64,000 nt of DNA. It comes from Candidatus Competibacteraceae bacterium. Its GTDB lineage: Bacteria; Pseudomonadota; Gammaproteobacteria; Competibacterales; Competibacteraceae. The stretch's first letter is position 1, and each line of letters opens with the position of its first letter. The position numbers and the translations under genes are program-made. The notes under the pieces were generated by a model. It made no database searches. It was not told where the DNA came from and worked only from the letters and a program-made list of their open reading frames with translations. The stretch covers positions 1,116,001-1,180,000 of the forward strand of contig JADJQQ010000001.1 of assembly GCA_016712625.1 (NCBI GenBank). The letters run 5' to 3'. Positions 18,313 through 24,836 of the stretch are shown piece after piece.

Positions 18313-19143
18313 CTAATTCAGCTCCGAGACCATCTCAAGATCGCGCCGCAACTCTACGGCAGCGGCGCGTATCTTGCCAAACAACCGTCGTACCTCGGCA
18401 CAGTTATAATTCTGTTGCGGCCATTTGAAATAGCCCCCACAACTACGCAAAAACTCACAGCGGCGACAATCGGTAGCAGTTGCCAGCACCTGGTCAATCC
18501 AGCGTTGCAGATCGGCTTCAGCCACCCGTAGGGCGTTGCAATCATCGTTACCGGCCAACCGCCCGTAGCAGGATTCGGCGCCATCATCAGCGATATAGCG
18601 CAAATACTGTGGGTCTTCCTCCTGGATTGCCCATAGCGGAATCGGGTCGTCGTGATAAAAACCCAAGAGCACGCCATGAAAAAACTCGATGGGCTGCGCC
18701 ACTGTCGGTTGATGCAGATAGAACTCCAGCGCAGCCACCAATTCCTCAATCAACGCCGCATCAGGCTGCTTTACGTCGAGCCGCACGGCGAAATCCAGTG
18801 AAACCGCGACTTTAACCGCCTTAATGAAACCCGGTTGCACCGGGATGATCACTCGCACTGGGTGATTATCAAGTAGATTAGTATGACGATACAGCAGTGG
18901 ATATTCGTTGGCCGGATCGCTCATCACCAGTTCGATCAGCAAGCCCGGCGCCCAAGCGTTGAACGCCTCGGAATCGGCCTCCAGCGAGAGAAGCTGAACG
19001 GCGATGAGGCGTTCGAAATCCTGCTCGGTCAACTCCACCGGTAGCAGGGCTGGATTGCTGGTGCGGACCACCCAGCAGCCGTGCCGATAAGCCGACAACA
19101 GCGGTGGGGGAAGGTTGTATACGGGTTCGTCCATCAAAACCAC
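18313..19143 (-). CDS. SPASM-like cysteine-cluster protein without radical SAM motif, putative peptide-maturation partner
   Basis: A 276-residue protein starting at GTG 19143, 9 bases after a GGGAG; ATG at 19134 is an alternative. The C-terminal 65 residues hold a cysteine cluster, ESCYGRLAGNDDC, then CRRCEFLRSCGGYFKWP and YNC. This follows the order seen in SPASM domains (C..G..C, then CX2CX5C and a final C), which bind auxiliary Fe-S clusters in peptide-modifying radical SAM enzymes. The region before it (HPVRVIIPVQPGFIKAVKV, then QPIEFFHGVLLGFYHDD) could be the remaining half of a radical SAM barrel. No CX3CX2C motif exists anywhere in the protein, so it cannot bind the SAM cluster in the usual way. 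It lies 16 bases after the W-x-N repeat gene, whose stop overlaps its ribosome site. Inference: partner, binder or relic of a maturase for that peptide. Confidence 0.65.
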   Translation of the reverse strand: MVLMDEPVYNLPPPLLSAYRHGCWVVRTSNPALLPVELTEQDFERLIAVQLLSLEADSEAFNAWAPGLLIELVMSDPANEYPLLYRHTNLLDNHPVRVIIPVQPGFIKAVKVAVSLDFAVRLDVKQPDAALIEELVAALEFYLHQPTVAQPIEFFHGVLLGFYHDDPIPLWAIQEEDPQYLRYIADDGAESCYGRLAGNDDCNALRVAEADLQRWIDQVLATATDCRRCEFLRSCGGYFKWPQQNYNCAEVRRLFGKIRAAAVELRRDLEMVSELN

Positions 19144-19159
19144 TCGCTATTGCTCCCAG

Positions 19160-19534
19160 TTAACGATTGATCCAACCGCCATTCACCCATCGAGGCCGGT
19201 TGTACCAACCCCGGTTATACCACCCGCGGCGGCGGTTATACCAACCTGGGCGTTGATTGTACCAGCCCCGTCCATTATACCAGCCCGGCCCATAACCCCA
19301 GCCTGGCCATCCCCAACCGGGACCACCACCGCCGAGATTGACCCAATTACCACGGTTGCTCCAGCCCACCGCCTCGGCTTCCTTACCAGGCAGTAACACC
19401 CCGCCCAAAACCACACCGCCAATGACGGCTTTCGACCATTTACCTAGACCGATCAGAAAATTCCGTCGATCCTCTAAATCCGGTTCCACAACCTCAGACT
19501 CGGTTGGTGCAACCTCGCGTTCTTCATCAGCCAT
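19160..19534 (-). CDS. Tat-like signal protein with nine W-x-N tripeptides, candidate RiPP precursor
   Basis: A 124-residue protein in three parts. Residues 1-22 are acidic. Residues 23-55 look like a twin-arginine signal (DRRNFLIGLGKWSKAVIGGV, then GVLLPGKEAEA with an A-x-A cleavage site). Residues 56-124 are Gly/Trp/Asn/Arg rich with nine W-x-N units: WSN, WVN, WYN five times, WVN and WIN. Trp-x-Asn is a substrate pattern for radical SAM/SPASM enzymes that make three-residue cyclophanes (known families include OscA and XncA precursors). Start at 19534 is chosen because GGAGG lies 5 bases before it; ATG at 19552 has no ribosome site. The SPASM-like protein follows after 16 bases. It could instead be an unmodified Trp/Gly-rich surface protein. 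Confidence 0.65.
   Translation of the reverse strand: MADEEREVAPTESEVVEPDLEDRRNFLIGLGKWSKAVIGGVVLGGVLLPGKEAEAVGWSNRGNWVNLGGGGPGWGWPGWGYGPGWYNGRGWYNQRPGWYNRRRGWYNRGWYNRPRWVNGGWINR
19163..19363 (-). repeat. imperfect tandem repeat coding for W-x-N units
   Basis: Short imperfect direct repeats built around GGTTGGTATAAC/CGG on the coding strand encode G-W-Y-N-R-like units with variable spacing of 5-7 residues, plus two WxN units and a Gly/Trp block near the signal peptide. The spacing is irregular and coding, unlike CRISPR repeats. Confidence 0.75.
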
Positions 19535-19832
19535 AACAGCCTCCAAACTCATCAGAAAAATTACAATCTTGACTGGCCGCCAACAACCCGAATCACTTTA
19601 TCTCAAACGACCACTTTCAGCCCGACCGCGCGCTAGTTTCTTGCAATCCCGCCATACCGGCTAAAACTGATCTTGACCTGATCGACACGAGGCCGAAATA
19701 TTCGGTAACAGCCAACCATCGCCGCTCCAAACCCCGGGTATCCGCTCTCATCAACCACCAAAGCCATGTCGCGCGGTTTTCTTTTCCTTCCTTAGGACCG
19801 CCATAAAAATTTGGCATACACTCTCTGAAATT

Positions 19833-19861
19833 TTGCTGAATGCCTTCTTTATCGTTATAAG
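19833..19861 (+). promoter_or_regulatory. candidate sigma-70 promoter for the patatin gene, in the 338-base gap 19535-19872
   Basis: TTGCTG (19833-19838) and TATAAG (19856-19861) are separated by exactly 17 bases and lie just upstream of the ATG at 19873. The short distance to the start codon leaves a very short leader, which weakens the case. The rest of the gap, which also holds the upstream region of the divergent W-x-N gene, shows no other clear element. Confidence 0.4.
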
Positions 19862-19872
19862 CAACCTAAGTA

Positions 19873-22134
19873 ATGCGATTACCTGCCATGCCAAGCCATC
19901 ACTCATTCCGTCTGCTGGCCCGCTTAATACTTATCCTTCTTCCAGGGCTGCTCTGCATTCCAGACCCAAGCATGATTGTCGCCGCGGCCACCGCGCAGAA
20001 TCGCCCCCGCGTTGGCTTGGCCTTGGGAGGTGGGGGCGCTCGCGGCATCGCGCATATTGGCGTACTCAAGGTGTTGGAAGAAATGGAGATTCCGGTCGAT
20101 TGCATCGCTGGCACCAGCATGGGATCAATCATCGGGGGGCTGTATGCGGCCGGCATGTCCCCCGAACAAATGAGTGAGGCGGTACAAGCGATCGACTGGC
20201 CCCAAGCCTTCGCTGATGGCCCCCCGCGTTCCAACCTGCCGTTTCGCACCAAACAGGAACAACGGTTCCTTTTAAATGGCGAAGTCGGCTTCAAACAGGG
20301 GCAGGTACAATTACCCAAGGGATTGATCGAAGGTCAGAATTTGCTGTTGTTATTGGAACAATTATCGCTGCCGGCGGCCAGTATCCATAATTTTGACCAA
20401 CTTCGGATTCCCTACCGCGCGGTCGCTACTGATCTTAGCACCGGGCAACCGGTGATATTGGGTTCCGGAGAACTGGCCAAGGTGATGCGCGCCAGCATGT
20501 CGATCCCCAGTGCATTGGTGCCGGTCGAAGTGGATGGTAAGCTACTGGTTGATGGCGGGATTGCGGCTAACGTTCCGATTGATGTCGTACGGAAACTCTG
20601 TCAGCCCGATGTCATTATCGCGGTTAGCGTCGGCGCGCCGTTGGTGTCCGCCGAACAATTAAATTCGGTCGTGGCGGTGACCGAGCAGTTGACCAATTTT
20701 CTGACGGTGGTCAACACCAACCAACAACTGAGCACCCTGAGCCGCAAGGATGTGGTGATTTCCCCGGATCTGGGCGATCTTGGCAGCATCGACTTCAACC
20801 GGGCCGCCGAGGCGATCAAAATCGGTTATGGCGCCGCCCAAGCCAAGCGGGATGCTCTAGCCTCTTTGCGAGCCACGCCGAGCTTTTATCAAAACTATCG
20901 GGCTGCTCTCCGGGAGACACCCCAAAGCGAGCAGCCGGTCATCGACTTTATCCGCATCAAGAATGACACTCAACTGTCCGACCTTGTGATCGAAAAACAA
21001 CTCCGCATCAAACCGGGCGACCGGCTCAACCCGAAAAAACTCCATCGCAATCTCAATGAAATTTATGGAATGGGTGAATTCCAGCGGGTTAATTACACCT
21101 TGGTGGAAGAAAACGGCAAAACCGGTTTGGTGGTTGAAGCTCAACAAAAAGATATCGGCACCAATACCCTTAAATTCGGTTTATTTCTCGGCGCCAATTT
21201 GAAAGGTGACTCACGATTCGACATCAGCGCGGCGTATACCCTATCGGAACTTAATGCGCTGGGCGGAGAGTCCCGCAACCTACTGCAACTGGGCGCCAAT
21301 ATCCTGCTGATGAGCGACTTCTATCAACCCCTCGATGAAGATCAACGCTATTTCATCGACCCTTATATAAAATACGAACAATATAATTTGGATCTTACTA
21401 ACACCTCGTTTGCAACCAGCACCAGTTTTCGGGTGCATAGTTCCGAAATCGGCCTGGAAGCCGGTAAAAATTTAGGCAGTTGGGGACGATTATCGCTCGA
21501 TGTCTTTTATGGTGCCGGCCGCAACGATTTTCGCTTGGGTGAAGCACCCTTGCCCGGCTACGAAGGTGATTTCAACACGGGCGGCTATTCAGTCCGTTGG
21601 GTGGTGGACACGCTCGACAGCCTCTACTTTCCAACCTCAGGGAATTACATCAACTTCAGTTACCGGGATTTCTTAACCGAACTGGGGGCCGATCAAGACT
21701 TTCGCAGACTTAATTTAGAATTGACCCATGCCTACACCTGGGGTAAATATTCGCTGATCCCGCGTTTCCGGCTGGCGGGGAAATTATCCGGCGAACCCAA
21801 TATTCATAATTTATTTGTGCTCGGCGGTTTCTTGAATCTTTCTGGCTATCAAGCCGGCGAACTTTCAGGACAATACGCCGCTTTAGGCGAAATCATTTAT
21901 ATGTACCGCTTAACCGACACGTCAGCGGCATTCACCACGCCCATCTTCGTGGGTGGTTCGTTCGAAGTCGGCGGGATTTGGAATGACTATCGCGATATTT
22001 CACTCGATTCGCTCATTCCAGCGGGTAGCTTGTTTGTGGGGGCCGATACGCTGTTGGGACCGCTTTATCTCGGCGCTGGCTATGCCGAAGGCGGTAATGC
22101 CTCACTGTATATGATGTTGGGCAAACTGTTTTAA
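19873..22134 (+). CDS. PlpD-like patatin phospholipase with POTRA and beta-barrel (type Vd autotransporter)
   Basis: A 753-residue secreted lipase fused to its own outer-membrane pore. After an N-terminal signal peptide (residues 1-42), the patatin domain shows the oxyanion loop LGGGGARGIAHIGVLKVLE, nucleophile G-T-S-M-G and the catalytic Asp in LLVDGGIAANVPIDV. A single POTRA-like domain follows at about residues 355-435 (IEKQLRIKPGDRLNPKKLHRNL), then a C-terminal Omp85-type barrel ending in the aromatic YMMLGKLF. This order matches Pseudomonas PlpD and Fusobacterium FplA. Start at ATG 19873 or 19888. rluE follows directly. The natural lipid substrate is unknown. Confidence 0.93.
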   Translation: MRLPAMPSHHSFRLLARLILILLPGLLCIPDPSMIVAAATAQNRPRVGLALGGGGARGIAHIGVLKVLEEMEIPVDCIAGTSMGSIIGGLYAAGMSPEQMSEAVQAIDWPQAFADGPPRSNLPFRTKQEQRFLLNGEVGFKQGQVQLPKGLIEGQNLLLLLEQLSLPAASIHNFDQLRIPYRAVATDLSTGQPVILGSGELAKVMRASMSIPSALVPVEVDGKLLVDGGIAANVPIDVVRKLCQPDVIIAVSVGAPLVSAEQLNSVVAVTEQLTNFLTVVNTNQQLSTLSRKDVVISPDLGDLGSIDFNRAAEAIKIGYGAAQAKRDALASLRATPSFYQNYRAALRETPQSEQPVIDFIRIKNDTQLSDLVIEKQLRIKPGDRLNPKKLHRNLNEIYGMGEFQRVNYTLVEENGKTGLVVEAQQKDIGTNTLKFGLFLGANLKGDSRFDISAAYTLSELNALGGESRNLLQLGANILLMSDFYQPLDEDQRYFIDPYIKYEQYNLDLTNTSFATSTSFRVHSSEIGLEAGKNLGSWGRLSLDVFYGAGRNDFRLGEAPLPGYEGDFNTGGYSVRWVVDTLDSLYFPTSGNYINFSYRDFLTELGADQDFRRLNLELTHAYTWGKYSLIPRFRLAGKLSGEPNIHNLFVLGGFLNLSGYQAGELSGQYAALGEIIYMYRLTDTSAAFTTPIFVGGSFEVGGIWNDYRDISLDSLIPAGSLFVGADTLLGPLYLGAGYAEGGNASLYMMLGKLF

Positions 22135-22140
22135 GTGTAC

Positions 22141-22752
22141 ATGGCTCGCCTGATTCTGCTGAATAAACCGTATGGCGTGCTCAGTCAGTTTACCGACGCT
22201 AGCGGGCGACCCACGCTGGCCGATTATCTCTCAATTGCCGGCGTATACGTCGCCGGCCGACTCGATCGAGATAGCGAAGGGCTGCTGGCGCTCACCAACG
22301 ATGGCGCCTTACAAGCCCTCATTAGCCATCCGCGCCACAAGCACGCTAAAACCTATTGGGTGCAGGTCGAAGGCGTTCCGAGCAAAACCGCGCTCGAACA
22401 GTTGCAGCGCGGCGTGGAACTCAACGATGGGCGTACGTTGCCCGCCGCCGCCCACTGTATCACTGAGCCAGCTTCGCTGTGGCCGCGCGATCCGCCAATT
22501 CGTCATCGGGCCAGCATCCCTACCGCATGGCTGGAAATCACCCTGCGCGAAGGCCGGAATCGTCAAATCCGCCGGATGACCGCCGCGGTTGGCCACCCCA
22601 CCTTGCGGTTGATTCGTTACTGCATCGGCGCCTGGACTTTAACCGGATTGATGCCTGGCCAATGGCGAGAATTGGCCGCAGAAACCCCCTCGCCTCGCTT
22701 TGGCAAAACCCCTCATCGTCATTCCCAACCCCAGCAGCGGATGATGCGATGA
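22141..22752 (+). CDS. rluE: 23S rRNA pseudouridine synthase (RluE type)
   Basis: Pseudouridine synthase of the RsuA/RluE group that isomerises a single uridine of 23S rRNA (2457 in E. coli numbering). The catalytic Asp is in VAGRLDRDSEGLLALTNDG, and LREGRNRQIRRMTAAVGHPTLRL is the conserved C-terminal motif. As in RluE the N-terminal S4 domain is absent: the protein starts ARLILLNKPYGVLSQF. ATG 22141 is preferred over GTG 22135, which abuts the patatin stop. The C-terminal tail after residue 183 is unusual and basic. The cupin gene overlaps its stop (ATGA). Confidence 0.88.
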   Translation: MARLILLNKPYGVLSQFTDASGRPTLADYLSIAGVYVAGRLDRDSEGLLALTNDGALQALISHPRHKHAKTYWVQVEGVPSKTALEQLQRGVELNDGRTLPAAAHCITEPASLWPRDPPIRHRASIPTAWLEITLREGRNRQIRRMTAAVGHPTLRLIRYCIGAWTLTGLMPGQWRELAAETPSPRFGKTPHRHSQPQQRMMR

Positions 22753-23090
22753 CGGATGATAACGGCAACCTCTTTCTTGGCGTCCCCGCTAGTTCAACGG
22801 CTGAGCAGTTTCAAACCCTGGTGGTAACTGCAACTTGCCATCTCGAACGCATCATTTCCATTGGCCACGCGACCCCCCCTGGCGAATGGTACGACCAGGA
22901 TGGGGATGAATGGGTGGTGCTGTTACAGGGCCAAGCCAAATTGCGCTTCCTCGATCCCGATCGAGAACAAAACCTCAACGCCGGCGATTACTGCTGGATT
23001 CCCGCGCATCGCCGCCACCGGGTAGAATCGACTAGCCGGGAACCCCCCGCCATCTGGTTGGCGCTGCACCTCCACGGTGAGAATCCGTAA
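22749..23090 (+). CDS. single-domain cupin protein
   Basis: A 113-residue cupin with the two barrel motifs: PPGEWYDQDGDEWVVLLQGQAKL and LNAGDYCWIPAHRRHRVEST. His/Glu metal ligands are only partly conserved in motif 1, while HRRHRV supplies a His in motif 2. Such proteins are widespread in gammaproteobacteria with no settled function. Its ATG overlaps the rluE stop by 4 bases, so translation is coupled. Confidence 0.85.
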   Translation: MTDDNGNLFLGVPASSTAEQFQTLVVTATCHLERIISIGHATPPGEWYDQDGDEWVVLLQGQAKLRFLDPDREQNLNAGDYCWIPAHRRHRVESTSREPPAIWLALHLHGENP

Positions 23091-23189
23091 TTCAGTTTGG
23101 TTTCAGTTTAGGATTGTAAAATGCATGTTCTGTGTCATTATCTTTAATATTGGACTTATTGGATCCTGATTTTAAAGAGGCTGAGCTAC

Positions 23190-23657
23190 ATGAAGAAATT
23201 ACTTGGAATCGGTCTGGCCAGCGGCCTTCTGGGATTGGGTTTGTTGACGGCGGCTCAAGCAGCCAATCCCAAGCCGGAGGATGTCGTCAAGTACCGGCAA
23301 TCGGTTTACACCATGATCGGCTGGAATTTTGCGCCCATCGGCGCGATGATGAAAGGCGAAGCTCCGTTTGATGCCGCCGCCGTAGCCCGCCATGCTGATT
23401 ATGTCAAAATGCTGAGCACGGCGGCGCCCGAAGGCTTTGCCAAGGGCACCGGACCCGATGTGGTAAAAAACACCGAGGCCAAACCGGAAATCTGGACCAA
23501 ATCCGGCGAATTCGACACGAAGATGAAGAATTTTCAGCAGGAAGCGGCCTCGCTAGCCGAAGTCGCCAGAGGCGGTGACGAGAAAGCCATCAAAGCACAG
23601 TTTGGCAAGACCGCTGAAACCTGCAAGGCATGTCATAAAGAATTCCGCAAAGACTGA
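23190..23657 (+). CDS. cytochrome c' (class II c-type cytochrome)
   Basis: Periplasmic four-helix-bundle cytochrome that binds NO and is found in many denitrifying and phototrophic proteobacteria. The 155-residue precursor has a signal peptide cleaved near AAQA (residue 24). The heme motif C-K-A-C-H lies near the C-terminus (TCKACHKEFRKD), the position typical of class II cytochromes. VYTMIGWNFAPIGAMMKGE is the conserved first helix. AGAGG precedes the start by 9 bases. A strong terminator follows; the convergent gene is a cytochrome b561, a plausible electron partner. Confidence 0.93.
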   Translation: MKKLLGIGLASGLLGLGLLTAAQAANPKPEDVVKYRQSVYTMIGWNFAPIGAMMKGEAPFDAAAVARHADYVKMLSTAAPEGFAKGTGPDVVKNTEAKPEIWTKSGEFDTKMKNFQQEAASLAEVARGGDEKAIKAQFGKTAETCKACHKEFRKD

Positions 23658-23664
23658 TTGCCGC

Positions 23665-23716
23665 TTGGCCCGTTGCGAATCGAACGGGCCAAGCTGAGCT
23701 TGGCCCGTTTTGTTTG
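23665..23716 (+). terminator. intrinsic terminator after cytochrome c'
   Basis: Three copies of the same 10-base arm occur: TTGGCCCGTT (23665-23674), AACGGGCCAA (23683-23692) and TTGGCCCGTT (23700-23709), the last followed by TTGTTT. The second and third arms form a perfect 10-bp stem with a 7-base loop and a T-rich tail. The first and second form a competing stem of equal strength. Confidence 0.75.
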
Positions 23717-23725
23717 GGCCACAGT

Positions 23726-24403
23726 CTAAGCGACAACCAGCCAAACCACGACAGCGGCGATTCCCAACACCGCCAAACCCAGCCACGGACTGACCATGCG
23801 AGGAACGGTTGTTATCACATTCGCCGGCAAATGCTTGCGACCGCTCAACATGGGATGAACCAGATTTTCCCGCTTGACCAATAAATAGAACAGCACCGCG
23901 GCGATATGAACGGCGATCACAAGCAGCAGCAAATTAAAATTAAACTTGTGGATCGCGGTCAACCAATCGCTGGTGCTCTTCGACACCCATCCATACAACG
24001 GGCCTTCAATCAGGATGTCATCATTGGCAAACAGGCCCGTTCCCGCCTGCACCAGCAATAAAACCAGCATCGCCACGATAGACCAGGCCCCCATTGGATT
24101 GTGGCCGAGATAGAGCGGCGTTTCACCGCGCAGCAATGCCTTGGCATAGTCAATCGCGGCGGCCGGCCCGCGCACGAAATCGCGAAAGCGGACCGTATCG
24201 CTTCCCACGAAGCCCCAGATCAGGCGAAACAAGATGAGGGTGAGCACCGCATAGCCGCCCCAAAGATGGTAATCCATGGTGGAACTGTTTTCGGCGGTCA
24301 GCCATTGCGCGATCATCAGCGCCACCAGCGTCCAATGGAATAGTCGGGTAGGCAAATCCCAAACTTTAACCGTTTGCAAATTTTCCGATTGATCAGACAT
24401 CAT
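23726..24403 (-). CDS. cytochrome b561-type diheme membrane protein
   Basis: A 225-residue member of the bacterial cytochrome b561 / cytochrome b(N-terminal)-like family that carries two hemes b in the inner membrane. Four core membrane helices are visible plus a fifth at the C-terminus (LGLAVLGIAAVVVWLVVA). Candidate heme histidines are H in LPTRLFHWTLVALM, H in MDYHLWGGYAVL, H in AIHKFNFNLLL and H in VIAVHIAAVLF. It converges with cytochrome c', consistent with electron transfer from quinol to periplasmic cytochrome (inference). A Fur-box-like sequence lies about 55 bases upstream. Confidence 0.88.
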   Translation of the reverse strand: MMSDQSENLQTVKVWDLPTRLFHWTLVALMIAQWLTAENSSTMDYHLWGGYAVLTLILFRLIWGFVGSDTVRFRDFVRGPAAAIDYAKALLRGETPLYLGHNPMGAWSIVAMLVLLLVQAGTGLFANDDILIEGPLYGWVSKSTSDWLTAIHKFNFNLLLLVIAVHIAAVLFYLLVKRENLVHPMLSGRKHLPANVITTVPRMVSPWLGLAVLGIAAVVVWLVVA

Positions 24404-24456
24404 GAATCCTCTTGCGATGAGAAGAGCCAGAAATCGAACTGTAATTTTCAGACGAT

Positions 24457-24475
24457 CAAAAATGATAATGATTCA
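24457..24475. promoter_or_regulatory. Fur-box-like sequence
   Basis: CAAAAATGATAATGATTCA matches the 19-base Fur consensus at about 13 positions, including the GATAATGATT core. It lies in the divergent region between the cytochrome b561 gene (minus) and leuA (plus). Iron control of the cytochrome would make sense, but this is a match by eye only. Confidence 0.4.
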
Positions 24476-24563
24476 CATCTTGCTTGACCTGAAATCAAGC
24501 ATTGCGTTAATGTTAACAATTATGAACATGCAATTCTGTGAACGGTTTGAACTGCGACTGAGT

Positions 24564-24594
24564 AGCCCGGTCTCCTGACAGGAGCGCCGGGGCT
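24564..24594 (+). promoter_or_regulatory. strong hairpin in the leuA upstream region
   Basis: AGCCCGG and CCGGGGCT form the outer stem and CTCCT/AGGAG the inner stem around a GAC loop. It is followed by a T-rich stretch (TGCTATTGCTGTTT), so it may act as a terminator or as part of an RNA leader. It lies 43 bases before a short ORF that itself precedes leuA. Confidence 0.4.
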
Positions 24595-24636
24595 TGCTAT
24601 TGCTGTTTATCGCTAACCGTTTCAAGGATTGCGTCA

Positions 24637-24753
24637 ATGTCTGACCCTCACCGTCTCACCATCATTCCCATTCCCGTCCGGGCTTACCGCCCTACATGCG
24701 CGCTTGCGCCCTCTCTGGTTTTGCGGCGACTACGTTGCGGTCGTCGAATTTAG
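24637..24753 (+). CDS. possible leader peptide upstream of leuA
   Basis: A 38-codon ORF with a good ribosome site (AAGGA, 9 bases before the ATG). It encodes MSDPHRLTIIPIPVRAYRPT and ends SLVLRRLRCGRRI, with three Leu codons in its last twelve residues. Branched-chain operons of gammaproteobacteria often use leader peptides for attenuation, but here the Leu codons are not consecutive and no clear terminator/antiterminator pair is visible before leuA. It may be a chance ORF. Confidence 0.3.
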   Translation: MSDPHRLTIIPIPVRAYRPTCALAPSLVLRRLRCGRRI

Positions 24754-24836
24754 CGGCGGTTTGACGACTGTATCCGTGCTGCCTTTGCGCTTTAACCAGC
24801 CAGCCCGAACCGACTGTTCAGAGAGGAATTTATTTA

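Noticed and set aside
19163..19363. Short repeats as a CRISPR array
   Set aside because: Units are imperfect, closely spaced and in frame within a coding sequence; no cas genes.
24629..24836. N-terminal extension of leuA in frame
   Set aside because: No similarity to LeuA proteins, while ATG 24837 has a good ribosome site.
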